DNA of 64,000 bases, taken from the NCBI RefSeq assembly GCF_001038625.1, contig NZ_CP011803.1, forward strand, positions 1,550,001 through 1,614,000, written 5' to 3'. The notes under the pieces are model-generated. The model was not told where the DNA came from. It was given only the letters and a program-made list of their open reading frames with translations, and did not search any database. This stretch comes from Clostridium carboxidivorans P7. GTDB lineage: Bacteria; Bacillota; Clostridia; Clostridiales; Clostridiaceae. Shown piece by piece: positions 54,169 through 62,094 of the stretch. The translations under genes and the position numbers were made by a program. The first letter of the stretch is position 1, and each line of letters starts with the position of its first letter.

Positions 54169-55308
54169 ATGGATTTTAGGTTAGAAAAAAAACAGGAAAA
54201 TGTAAGAAACATGGTAAGAGAATTTACGGAAAATGAAATTAAACCCATTGCTGGAGAAGCGGATAAAACAGGTGAGTATCCTATGGAAGTATTTAAAAAA
54301 ATGGCAGATATAGGGCTTGTTGCATTACCATTTTCTAGTGAGTATGGGGGAGCAGATGGCGATTATCTAGCATATGTAATAGCTGTAGAGGAAATATCAA
54401 AAGCTTGTGCTGCTTTAGGAATTTCTTATTCTGTGGATGTATCACTTTGTGCATCACCTATATATATGTTTGCTTCAGAAGGTCAAAAGAAAAAATATTT
54501 ACCTGATTTGCTTAGTGGTAAAAAAATAGGAGCATTTGGCTTAACTGAAGCTAATGCAGGTACAGACGTTTCTGGAGGACAAGCTACTGCAGTTTTAGAT
54601 GGAGATTATTATATATTAAATGGAGAAAAAAAGTTTACAACCAATGGACCAATTGCTGATACCCTTATGGTATTTGCATTGACAGATAAAACTAAGGGTT
54701 CAAAAGGTATGTCAGCATTTATAGTGGAAAAAGATTTTCCGGGGTTCTCAATTGGAAAGCTTGAAGATAAGATGGGAATAAGAGCAGCTCAAGTATCAGA
54801 AACATTATATAAAAATTGTAGAGTTCCAAAAGAAAATTTAGTTGGAAAAGAAGGAGAAGGATTTAAAATAGCCATGAAGGCCCTAGATTGTGGAAGAATA
54901 GGAGTAGCAGCTCAAGGACTTGGAATTGCAGAAGGAGCATTAGAGGAAACAATTAAATATGTAAAGGTAAGAAAGCAATTTGGAAAAGAAATATATAAGT
55001 TCCAAGGATTAGCATGGATGATGGCAGATATGGATATGAAAATTGAACAGGCTAGGAATTTAGTATATAAAGCAGCTTGGGAAAAGGATAATGGCATACC
55101 ATATTCAGTATCAGCAGCAAGAGCAAAGCTTGCAGCTACTGATGCAGCAATGTATGTTACTACAGAAGCAGTTCAAATTTTAGGTGGATATGGATATATG
55201 AAGGATTATCCATTAGAGAGAATGATGCGAGATGCTAAAATAACTCAAATTTATGAAGGTACAAATCAAGTTCAAAAAATGGTTATATCAGGAGCAATGT
55301 TTAAATAA
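54169..55308 (+). CDS. Short-chain acyl-CoA dehydrogenase
   Basis: A 379-residue FAD enzyme. FGLTEANAGTDVSGG and ILNGEKKFTTNGPIADT contact FAD and substrate, and RKQFGKEIYKFQGLAWMMAD and EAVQILGGYGYMKDYPLER are the family's C-terminal motifs. The catalytic Glu is in QIYEGTNQVQ near residue 365, the short-chain (butyryl-CoA) position. It needs an electron-transfer flavoprotein, not present nearby, so it is not part of a bcd-etfBA operon. Promoter similarity links it to the ammonia-lyase genes; it would reduce the enoyl-CoA they produce. Confidence 0.92.
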   Translation: MDFRLEKKQENVRNMVREFTENEIKPIAGEADKTGEYPMEVFKKMADIGLVALPFSSEYGGADGDYLAYVIAVEEISKACAALGISYSVDVSLCASPIYMFASEGQKKKYLPDLLSGKKIGAFGLTEANAGTDVSGGQATAVLDGDYYILNGEKKFTTNGPIADTLMVFALTDKTKGSKGMSAFIVEKDFPGFSIGKLEDKMGIRAAQVSETLYKNCRVPKENLVGKEGEGFKIAMKALDCGRIGVAAQGLGIAEGALEETIKYVKVRKQFGKEIYKFQGLAWMMADMDMKIEQARNLVYKAAWEKDNGIPYSVSAARAKLAATDAAMYVTTEAVQILGGYGYMKDYPLERMMRDAKITQIYEGTNQVQKMVISGAMFK

Positions 55309-55354
55309 AAAATTAATACCCGTAAGAATATTCCCAATTTTTATTCTTACGGGT
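55306..55354 (-). terminator. Hairpin/terminator inside the 3' end of the ArfA-like gene
   Basis: ACCCGTAAGAATA (55318-55330) pairs perfectly with TATTCTTACGGGT (55342-55354) across an 11-base loop. On the minus strand the stem lies within the last codons of the ArfA-like gene, and a T-run (about 55312-55306) follows directly after the stop codon at 55315-55313. It also lies just past the end of the converging acyl-CoA dehydrogenase gene. Confidence 0.85.
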
Positions 55355-55501
55355 ATATGAACCTTTACCTTTTTTAGCTTTCTGAATGCCAGTACCTCTA
55401 GAAATTTCGTTGGTATCAAATTTTCTAGAATTTAAAGCTAATTCATTAACATTAATAGTGAAACTTAAATTTTGAGCCATACATTTCTTTGACTTTTTCA
55501 T
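55313..55501 (-). CDS. ArfA-like alternative ribosome-rescue factor
   Basis: A 62-residue basic protein with an AAGAAGGGA site before its ATG. Its C-terminal part contains KAKKGKGSYTRKNKNW, which matches the conserved KKGKGSYxRKxK core of E. coli ArfA, the protein that recruits RF2 to ribosomes stalled on non-stop mRNA when tmRNA fails. The N-terminal part (SFTINVNELALNSRKFDTNE) differs from the proteobacterial form. The codons after GKGSY fold into a 13-bp hairpin, as in ArfA genes whose mRNA is cut or terminated before the stop codon so that the protein appears only when trans-translation is impaired. Confidence 0.72.
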   Translation of the reverse strand: MKKSKKCMAQNLSFTINVNELALNSRKFDTNEISRGTGIQKAKKGKGSYTRKNKNWEYSYGY

Positions 55502-55531
55502 TTAAATCATCCCTTCTTAAAGTATAATATT

Positions 55532-55594
55532 TTAATCTAAGTATACTAAGCATTCTTCAATAACGTCTATAGGAATTTCGAATTTTATTTCCAT
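55532..55594 (-). CDS. 20-codon ORF in the leader of the ArfA-like gene
   Basis: On the minus strand an AGGAGGTG site precedes ATG 55594 and a 20-codon acidic, hydrophobic frame (MEIKFEIPIDVIEECLVYLD) ending in TAA at 55532. It lies 30 bases upstream of the ArfA-like start and shares its transcript. The near-consensus binding site argues that it is translated. It may be a leader peptide or simply a remnant. Confidence 0.45.
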   Translation of the reverse strand: MEIKFEIPIDVIEECLVYLD

Positions 55595-55684
55595 ATTGAT
55601 TTTACACCTCCTAATAAAAACTTGTTTCTAATAATAAAAAATATTTTTTGATAAAATTTATTAATAAACTTTGTTTGTTAGACT

Positions 55685-55712
55685 ATTATATCATGTAAAT
55701 AAAAAAGTTCAA
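55685..55712 (-). promoter_or_regulatory. Predicted promoter of the ArfA-like transcript
   Basis: On the minus strand TTGAAC (55712-55707) and TATAAT (55690-55685) are separated by 16 bp, about 90 bp upstream of the leader ORF. The rest of 55713-55881 is AT-rich spacer shared with the divergent ferredoxin gene. Confidence 0.6.
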
Positions 55713-55881
55713 GCCTTTTTTGATTTAATTTAAAAATTTTTTTGCTTTAATTTAAAATTTTAGTGGAAGTTTAAGATAAGAATTAAATAATATTTTAATA
55801 TTGATGAATTGAAATTTAAAAAATCGGGAAAATAAATTATGAACTATTTAAATTATAAAGTGAAAGGAGTCCTATAATATC

Positions 55882-56070
55882 ATGAAAGCTAATGTTGATA
55901 AAGATACTTGTATAGGTTGTGGATTATGTCCAGATGTTTGTCCAGAAGTATTTCAAATGGACGATGATGGTAAAGCAAAAGCTATGGGAGATGCAGTACC
56001 ATCTGGGCAAGAAAGTAGTGCACAAGAAGCAGCAGATCAGTGTCCTGTAAATGCAATTTCAGTGGAATAA
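55882..56070 (+). CDS. Single-cluster 4Fe-4S ferredoxin
   Basis: A 62-residue electron carrier. CIGCGLCPDVCPEVF and the late DQCPVNAI provide the cysteines for one 4Fe-4S cluster, as in ferredoxins of the Thermotoga/Desulfovibrio type rather than the two-cluster clostridial type. It is acidic, cytoplasmic and monocistronic with an AAAGGAG site. It may serve as donor or acceptor for oxidoreductases such as the hydrogenase-like complex, but nothing in the sequence ties it to one partner. Confidence 0.93.
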   Translation: MKANVDKDTCIGCGLCPDVCPEVFQMDDDGKAKAMGDAVPSGQESSAQEAADQCPVNAISVE

Positions 56071-56090
56071 GGTGCATTAAAAACAACTAG

Positions 56091-56188
56091 AAGATGAGTT
56101 AGTATATTTTGTGAAATATTTTTTGAAAAGAATAAAACAATTGTAATTGGTAATATGAATTCAATAACACAAAATATACTAGCATCTT
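56091..56188. other. Large imperfect hairpin downstream of the ferredoxin gene
   Basis: A 23-base left arm (56091-56113) pairs with 56168-56188, sharing TAGTATATTTTGTG and AAGATG with a two-base bulge; the 54-base loop is AT-rich. It could be a terminator variant or a structured 3' end. The rest of 56189-56470 contains an extended -10 promoter (TGGTATAAT ending at 56371) for the next gene and no further gene. Confidence 0.5.
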
Positions 56189-56470
56189 TCATTAGTTAAT
56201 TGATGGATTTAATTACAGAATTTAAAAAGATTAAGATTAAGTAAGATAGTCTATTTATAATAAAATATCATATAAATTTATTAAAAGTAAGGCATTTAAT
56301 TTTTTAAAATAAACTATAAAATTAAAAAATATAAAAATAAATTTCAAAATTTCTTAAATTTATGGTATAATGAAAAAGATTGTTTTTCATTTTGCATATT
56401 ATAACCTATTATAATATGTAATTGGGGAAAGAGTAAAAATAATTAAGAAAAGTATAAAGGAGAGATATTA

Positions 56471-57460
56471 GTGAAAAAAATAGTAAAGTTTATTACGGGA
56501 ACTTTAACCGCAGTATTCTTACTGGGAAATACGGTTTTTGCAAAACCAGCAGCTAATGACCCCTCACAAGACGGAAATGTTAATGTCAATATAGAAAAAC
56601 TAGATAACGACATACAAAATGCTTTAGTAAAGTTGGATAGCAGCAATAAGGAAATAACTAAAACTTCAAATGACATAAAATCATTAGAACAACAGATAAA
56701 AAATAATGATAATGACATAACTCAGCACAAAGACATATTGAAAAAAAGAGTACGAGCAGCATACATAAATGGATCTGATGGATATATTGAAATGATATTG
56801 GATTCAAAAGATTTTTCAGACTTTTTATCTAGAATGGAAGCAATAAAGACAATTGTAGCTTTTGATAACAAAACAATTGCTTCTTTAAATGATAAAAAGA
56901 ACAAAATGGAAACAGAAAAGAAGAACTTAAGTGAAAAGAGTACTAAATTACTAAGTTTAAAAGCAGATACGGAAAAAAAGATTGCCAAGCTTAATTCAGA
57001 TAAGGATGCTGCTAAGAAGTTAGCTGCTCAATCTCAGCAAACACAAGGCTTATATGCTTCAGCAGCGGTTTCTAAAGCTAGCTTATCAAGAGGAGCATCT
57101 GTATCTTTAGGAAGCAATGCAGTAGTAAATTATGCTTATAGTTTTATAGGAACTCCTTATGTTTGGGGCGGAACTTCACCTTCAGGATTTGATTGTTCAG
57201 GATTTACTCAGTATGTTTATGCACATTTTGGTGTTGGACTTGGAAGAACTACTTATGAACAAATAAATGATGGTAGTACGGTATCAAGGGCTCAGCTTCA
57301 ACCAGGAGATTTAGTTTTATTTGGAACATCAAGTAATCCTCACCATGTTGGAATATATGTAGGTGATGGAATGTATATTCATGCACCACAAACTGGGGAT
57401 GTGGTTAAAGTTTCACCTCTTACAAGAGGAGATTATTTAACTGCTAAAAGAGTTAAATAA
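56471..57460 (+). CDS. Secreted NlpC/P60 peptidoglycan hydrolase with coiled coil
   Basis: A 329-residue secreted enzyme starting with GTG behind AGGAGAG. A signal peptide (1-24, ending VFA) is followed by a long coiled coil (about 38-180, rich in Lys/Asp/Asn heptads) and an NlpC/P60 domain (about 215-329). The catalytic Cys is in GFDCSGFTQYVY, the His in HHVGIYVG and the third polar residue in MYIHAP. It should cut the D-Glu-meso-DAP bond in peptidoglycan, with the coiled coil regulating access, as in clostridial and bacillal CwlO-type enzymes. Confidence 0.93.
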   Translation: MKKIVKFITGTLTAVFLLGNTVFAKPAANDPSQDGNVNVNIEKLDNDIQNALVKLDSSNKEITKTSNDIKSLEQQIKNNDNDITQHKDILKKRVRAAYINGSDGYIEMILDSKDFSDFLSRMEAIKTIVAFDNKTIASLNDKKNKMETEKKNLSEKSTKLLSLKADTEKKIAKLNSDKDAAKKLAAQSQQTQGLYASAAVSKASLSRGASVSLGSNAVVNYAYSFIGTPYVWGGTSPSGFDCSGFTQYVYAHFGVGLGRTTYEQINDGSTVSRAQLQPGDLVLFGTSSNPHHVGIYVGDGMYIHAPQTGDVVKVSPLTRGDYLTAKRVK

Positions 57461-57481
57461 ATTAAAACAGAAATGGACAAG

Positions 57482-57518
57482 TTAGCAGCATAAGTTATTT
57501 TATGTTGCTAATTTTTTT
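57482..57518 (+). terminator. Intrinsic terminator
   Basis: TTAGCAGCATA (57482-57492) pairs with TATGTTGCTAA (57501-57511) with one wobble, followed by eight T, after the NlpC/P60 gene. Confidence 0.85.
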
Positions 57519-57626
57519 TATTTATTATACTAAAATTAAAAACCATGTTTTGAAAATTATGTTTAAATTATTAGAAAAGACTGGTATTATATTAATAGGC
57601 TAAATATTTGATTGGAGATGTATTTG

Positions 57627-58490
57627 ATGAAAAAACCAGGTAGAAATGATTTATGTTGGTGTGGAAGTGGTAAAAAGTATAAGAAATGTCACATGGAGCA
57701 AGATGCTAGATTATTCGAATATGAAAAAGAAGGTTTCACAATTCCTTCTTTTGATTTAATAAAAACACCAGAACAAATTGAGGGAGTAAGAAAAAGTGGG
57801 ATAGTTACTAATGAAATATTGGATATTGTAGCAGAGAGAATTAAAGAAGGAGTAACTACCAATGAAATAGATGATTGGGTTAGGGAGCACACTGCAAAAA
57901 GAGGAGCTATTGCTGCTCCATTAAATTATTTTGGATATCCCAAAAGTGTTTGTACTTCTATAAATGATGTTATATGTCATGGCATACCAGACAATACAGT
58001 TTTAAAAAGTGGAGATATAATTAATATAGACGTAAGTACTATATTGGATGGATATTATTCTGATGCCAGCAGAATGTTTATAATAGGTGAAGCTAGTGAA
58101 AATGCAGTTAAACTTGTAGAAGAGACAAAAAAAGCTATGTATATAGGTATTGATGCAGTAAAACCTTATGGTAGCCTTAATGCTGTAGGAACAGCTATAG
58201 AAAATTATTGTAACAAATTAGGATATTCCGTAGTAAGAGACTTAGGAGGACATGGTGTAGGGTTAAAATTCCATGAAGAACCTCATGTAGACCATTTTGC
58301 TAAGGATGGAAAAGGAGTATTATTACTTCCAGGCATGGTATTTACTGTAGAACCTATGATAAATGAAGGAGATTATAAATGTATTACTCTTGATGATGAT
58401 TGGACAGTACTTACTAAAGATGGTTCTCTTTCAGCTCAATGGGAGCATACTATAGTTGTTACAGAAAATGGAACAGAAATACTAGTGTAA
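57627..58490 (+). CDS. map: Type I methionine aminopeptidase with N-terminal SEC-C zinc motif
   Basis: A 287-residue enzyme that removes the initiator Met. Residues 1-25 are a SEC-C zinc motif (GRNDLCWCGSGKKYKKCH), followed by the pita-bread MetAP fold. Metal ligands are visible as Asp in NIDVSTILDGYYSDASRMF (two Asp), His in GHGVGLKFHEEPHV, and the Glu residues in FTVEPMINEG and WEHTIVVTENG. The GGAGAT site suits ATG 57627; upstream in-frame TTG codons are less likely. The housekeeping map gene usually sits in the ribosomal protein cluster, so this SEC-C form may be an additional copy. Confidence 0.92.
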   Translation: MKKPGRNDLCWCGSGKKYKKCHMEQDARLFEYEKEGFTIPSFDLIKTPEQIEGVRKSGIVTNEILDIVAERIKEGVTTNEIDDWVREHTAKRGAIAAPLNYFGYPKSVCTSINDVICHGIPDNTVLKSGDIINIDVSTILDGYYSDASRMFIIGEASENAVKLVEETKKAMYIGIDAVKPYGSLNAVGTAIENYCNKLGYSVVRDLGGHGVGLKFHEEPHVDHFAKDGKGVLLLPGMVFTVEPMINEGDYKCITLDDDWTVLTKDGSLSAQWEHTIVVTENGTEILV

Positions 58491-58567
58491 TATTGCTCTT
58501 AGGTGCTTACTTGACGTAAAAATGTATAAATGTTAAGATTGGATTGGATTTATAGGAGGTAATAGAA

Positions 58568-59050
58568 ATGGAAAAAATCGCAAGTTTTACAGTTAATCAT
58601 GAAAAACTACTTCCAGGTGTTTATGTTTCAAGAAAAGATAAATTTGGAGAAGTAGCTCTTACTACTTTTGATATAAGAATGACAAGACCAAATTTTGAGC
58701 CAGTTATGAATACTGCTGAAATGCACACTATTGAGCATCTTGCTGCAACTTTTTTAAGAAATCATAGTGTATATGGTTCAAAAACTGTATATTTTGGACC
58801 TATGGGATGTAGAACAGGTTTTTATTTAATTTTAAGTGGAGATTATAAATCAAAAGATATTGTTGATTTATTAATAGAAATGTACAAATTCATTGCAAAT
58901 TTTGAAGGTGATGTACCTGGTGCTGCAGCTAGAGATTGTGGGAATTATTTAGATATGAACCTTCCTATGGCAAAATATATAGCAAACAAATTTTTAAATG
59001 AAGTTTTATTAAATGTAAATGAGAAAAATTTAAATTATCCAGAAAATTAA
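58568..59050 (+). CDS. luxS: S-ribosylhomocysteine lyase LuxS
   Basis: A 160-residue metalloenzyme that converts S-ribosylhomocysteine to homocysteine and DPD, the precursor of autoinducer 2. The metal ligands are the two His of HTIEHLAAT and the Cys of AARDCGNYLDMNL; the catalytic Cys is in GPMGCRTGFYL. Length fits the family exactly. An AGGAGG site precedes the ATG. It belongs to the activated methyl cycle; no pfs or other cycle gene is adjacent. Confidence 0.96.
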   Translation: MEKIASFTVNHEKLLPGVYVSRKDKFGEVALTTFDIRMTRPNFEPVMNTAEMHTIEHLAATFLRNHSVYGSKTVYFGPMGCRTGFYLILSGDYKSKDIVDLLIEMYKFIANFEGDVPGAAARDCGNYLDMNLPMAKYIANKFLNEVLLNVNEKNLNYPEN

Positions 59051-59062
59051 TTTTACATTGCG

Positions 59063-59314
59063 ACACAACTTTTTAGGTGGAGTCCGCATTAAATATATGG
59101 TGTATAAAAGCCAGCCGTTCATTAAGGAGCGCTAATGACTAAAATTAAAAAAATCTCTACCCGCTCAAATGTCCCTTCCTGGGACTTTCGCGGCTTGAAT
59201 CGTCCTGATTCAAATTACGAGATTTTTTAAATTTTATGCATAAGGGCTCCTAAATTTACTCAAAAGTTTTTATACACCATATATTTAAAGCTCCCTCCAC
59301 CTAAAAAGTTGTGT
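59063..59314. repeat. Long inverted repeat (hairpin element B, about 252 bp)
   Basis: Perfect outer arms of 19 bp (59063-59081 with 59296-59314) and 21 bp (59089-59109 with 59268-59288) enclose another stem, TAAAATTAAAAAAATCTC against GAGATTTTTTAAATTTTA (about 59140 and 59219-59236). At the apex two small hairpins occur: GTCCC-TTCCT-GGGAC and TTGAATC-GTCCT-GATTCAA. It lies between converging luxS and the XdhC-family gene. Like element A it looks like a non-autonomous repeat or structured RNA; I cannot name a family. Confidence 0.82.
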
Positions 59315-59373
59315 AGTAACTAGTGTAATTCTAATATAAAAAATTGTTTATAATACATTATGGTGAAGAGCTC

Positions 59374-59434
59374 AATAAAAAAGAGTAGCTTTCATAATAC
59401 TTATTATCTAATTTATGCATACTTTTGGTTATTT
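59374..59434 (+). repeat. Copy 2 of the 60-bp motif shared with 2327-2386
   Basis: AGTAGCTTTCATAATAC and the flanking bases repeat the motif at 2327. The plus-strand frame from ATG 59360 keeps the peptide KKSSFHNTYYLIYAYFWLF, then runs into the opposing XdhC-family gene. No ribosome binding site precedes it. It lies 60 bp after hairpin element B. Confidence 0.5.
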
Positions 59435-60514
59435 TTAAAATGGTTCAATGAATACATCCATTATTCCGCCGCAAACCATACCTTCTTCTTCAGCAATATA
59501 ACCTGTCATGTCTATACTTTCAACCTTGCAGCCGCCATTTCTTAATATGTAACGAGCCGTATTGATTACTGAACCTTCACTGCAGCCTCCACCAATACTT
59601 CCAAGAATTTTACCATGAGGATAAACTATCATTTTTGCTCCTTCTTTTCTTGGAACAGAACCCTTAGTAGAAATAATTGTAATAATGGCTTTAGGCTCTT
59701 TTTCTTCTTGGCTTAATGCAATTAGTACATCACGGTCAAATTCTGGCCAATTAGCCTTTGTAACTTTTTTGATACCATTTTTTGAAGCAACAAGTCTCCT
59801 ATAGCTAATAACTTGAGCTATAATAGAAGTGGCTATTTCTTCAGGAGTAACTGCACCTATATCAAGACCAATAGGAGCATTGACATTATCAAGCTTTTCT
59901 TTAGAGTAACCTTCACTTAATAATTGATTCATGACACCATTAACTCGACGTTTAGAGCCAATCATTCCAGTATAGGCTGTGTCATATTTTAATACTTGTC
60001 TTAAACAATCCATATCATGTCTATGACCTCTAGTTACAATTACTACAAAAGTGGATGGATTTAAGTTAATTAAGTCAAAACATTTTTCAAAGCTTTCGCA
60101 AATTACATTTTCAGCATCGGGAAATCTTTTGCTGTTAGCAAAGGATGGTCTATCATCAATGACAGTAACTGAAAATCCAACTTTTGCTCCAAATTCTACT
60201 AAAGGTTTAGCAATATGTCCTCCACCTAAAATTATTAGTTTAGGCTCAGGAAAATAAGGTTCAATTAAATATATTTCTTTTCCAGAGGATTCAAATTGTA
60301 AATTGCCAGATTCTAGAGCATATTTAACTTTTTCATAAAATTCGCTGTCGAAATTGTAATTGTTATTACCGCTTTCTAAATCTTCTTCAGTTAAAAGGAT
60401 TTTTTTAGACAAAGTTGTACTTTCACTATTTTTATCATTAACTATTGTAACCATAACAGCTCTTTTTCCTGCATTTAACTGGTGTAATAAGTTTTCATAA
60501 CTAATTGAATTCAT
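59435..60514 (-). CDS. XdhC/CoxI-family protein (molybdenum hydroxylase maturation)
   Basis: A 359-residue protein. A Rossmann-type XdhC_C domain (about 100-235: LIILGGGHIAKPLVEFGAKVG, VTRGHRHDMDCLRQ, GMIGSKRRVNGV) is followed by the XdhC_CoxI domain (about 275-359: GSVPRKEGAKMIVYPHGKIL, SIGGGCSEG). The N-terminal 95 residues look like a diverged first half of the same domain. XdhC proteins bind and sulfurate the molybdenum cofactor for xanthine dehydrogenase-type enzymes. No such hydroxylase is in the window, so the client is elsewhere. An AGGAGG site precedes the ATG at 60514. Confidence 0.9.
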   Translation of the reverse strand: MNSISYENLLHQLNAGKRAVMVTIVNDKNSESTTLSKKILLTEEDLESGNNNYNFDSEFYEKVKYALESGNLQFESSGKEIYLIEPYFPEPKLIILGGGHIAKPLVEFGAKVGFSVTVIDDRPSFANSKRFPDAENVICESFEKCFDLINLNPSTFVVIVTRGHRHDMDCLRQVLKYDTAYTGMIGSKRRVNGVMNQLLSEGYSKEKLDNVNAPIGLDIGAVTPEEIATSIIAQVISYRRLVASKNGIKKVTKANWPEFDRDVLIALSQEEKEPKAIITIISTKGSVPRKEGAKMIVYPHGKILGSIGGGCSEGSVINTARYILRNGGCKVESIDMTGYIAEEEGMVCGGIMDVFIEPF

Positions 60515-60743
60515 AATAATGTACCTCCTAAAAAATTAATTGTAGCCAGGTGAAACTTGTATATTACCTTTGTAAATAATATTACTAATTATTGATATGT
60601 AAATTATTACAAGCTTAAATTAAATGTCTTTTTATGATTTTAACATAAAGTGACACTAAGGTGTAGTAATTGTTACTAAATATTATGAAAAGAATGAAAA
60701 GTTAATTGGAAATTTTATAATTAATACAATTAAATTTTTGATG

Positions 60744-60778
60744 TTGACTATGAGATATCTAAAATGTACTATGTACAT
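60744..60778 (+). promoter_or_regulatory. Promoter with palindromic operator upstream of the metallophosphoesterase gene
   Basis: TTGACT (60744-60749) and TACTAT (60767-60772) are 17 bp apart. The palindrome ATGTAC-TAT-GTACAT (60764-60778) covers the -10 box and predicts repression. The rest of 60515-60865 is AT-rich and carries no gene. Confidence 0.6.
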
Positions 60779-60865
60779 ATGACACTAGTGCATAACGAGA
60801 TAAATTGCACATAAAGAAAGAAATCTATGATAAAAAGTCACAGTTTTCAAATGGAGGAGTATTAA

Positions 60866-62050
60866 ATGCATATATTGATATCTATTGGAACTATACTCTT
60901 GCTTTTGTTTTTTGTGTTTTTATATGTGATGTCATGTTACTATATTGGAGTAAAAGGTAAAGGTGTATTTTCATATAAAAATAAAAAAATAAGAAGTAAA
61001 TTATATTGGTTTATATTTTGGAGTTTATCACTTTCATATATCATAAGTGTTTTACTTAGAAGTTTTTTATCTGCAAATAATTTATTAACCTCAATATTTA
61101 CAGCAATAGGAGCCATTTGCCTTGCTATTACATGCTATCTTCTTATATTGTTTCCTATGGTAGATATTGCCAAGCTTATACTAAATAAAATAGGTTATAG
61201 GGGAAAAGTTAGAAATTACTTAAGCAGATTGTATGGAAATGGAGTGTCAGTTTTCATAGTGGTATTTATGATAATAGGCTTTGGACTTTGGAATGCTGCT
61301 CATATAGTAGTTACAAACTACAATTTAACTGTTAATAAAAAAGCTGATAAAATCAATTCACTTAATGTAGTAATGGTTGCAGATGTGCATATGGGAATAG
61401 GTGTTAAAGAAAAAGGTATTGATAAAATGGTAACTTCAATCAATTCACTGAATCCTGATATAGTTTTCTTTTGTGGTGATATAATGGATGAAAGCAGTAC
61501 TACAAAATTGAAAAGTTATGCATCAAATGCTTTCAAAAGTATAAAGTCAAAGTATGGAGTTTATGGTATCACGGGAAATCATGAATATATAGAAAAAGAT
61601 TTACCAGAAACTCTTTATTATTTAAAAAATGGCAATGTTAAGATGCTGCATGATAGTGCAGTAAAAATTGATAATAGTTTTTATGTGGTTGGAAGGGATG
61701 ATCCAGCAGGAGTTGACAGAGAAAAAGAAAGTATTAAACCACTTGATAAAATACTAAAGGATGTTAATAGGGACCTTCCAATTATAGTACTAAATCATAG
61801 ACCTACAAATTTGCAGGAAGATGAAAAGGAAAAAGTGGACATTCAACTTTCAGGGCATACTCATAAAGGACAATTTTTCCCCAATAATTTTATTACAAAA
61901 ATGATATATGAAGATGATTATGGATATTTAAAAAAAGACAATTTCAATTTAATAGTTACTTCCGGTTATGGAACCTGGGGGCCACCTATAAGAATAGGAA
62001 CAAAGGCTGAAATAGTTAATATTAAAATTAAGTTTAAAGAGATAAAGTAA
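60866..62050 (+). CDS. Membrane-bound metallophosphoesterase (YkuE/YaeI-like)
   Basis: A 394-residue protein with about four N-terminal membrane helices (to about 160) and a C-terminal calcineurin-like phosphoesterase domain. The metal-binding blocks are in order: VADVHMGIG, FFCGDIMDE, ITGNHEYIE, VLNHRP and LSGHTHKGQFFP. Proteins of this plan are usually placed on the outside and may act on lipid-linked phosphates such as UDP-diacylglucosamine or other envelope substrates. The end of the gene is 44 bases from the next ABC gene. Confidence 0.9.
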   Translation: MHILISIGTILLLLFFVFLYVMSCYYIGVKGKGVFSYKNKKIRSKLYWFIFWSLSLSYIISVLLRSFLSANNLLTSIFTAIGAICLAITCYLLILFPMVDIAKLILNKIGYRGKVRNYLSRLYGNGVSVFIVVFMIIGFGLWNAAHIVVTNYNLTVNKKADKINSLNVVMVADVHMGIGVKEKGIDKMVTSINSLNPDIVFFCGDIMDESSTTKLKSYASNAFKSIKSKYGVYGITGNHEYIEKDLPETLYYLKNGNVKMLHDSAVKIDNSFYVVGRDDPAGVDREKESIKPLDKILKDVNRDLPIIVLNHRPTNLQEDEKEKVDIQLSGHTHKGQFFPNNFITKMIYEDDYGYLKKDNFNLIVTSGYGTWGPPIRIGTKAEIVNIKIKFKEIK

Positions 62051-62094
62051 ATACATTTTTCAGGATATGATATAAGGGAAGAAGGTTTGTTATC

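Noticed and set aside
59360..59545. 61-codon plus-strand frame containing the SFHNTYY peptide, as an active gene
   Set aside because: No binding site, and half of the frame overlaps the 3' end of the well-supported XdhC-family gene. Kept only as a repeated motif.
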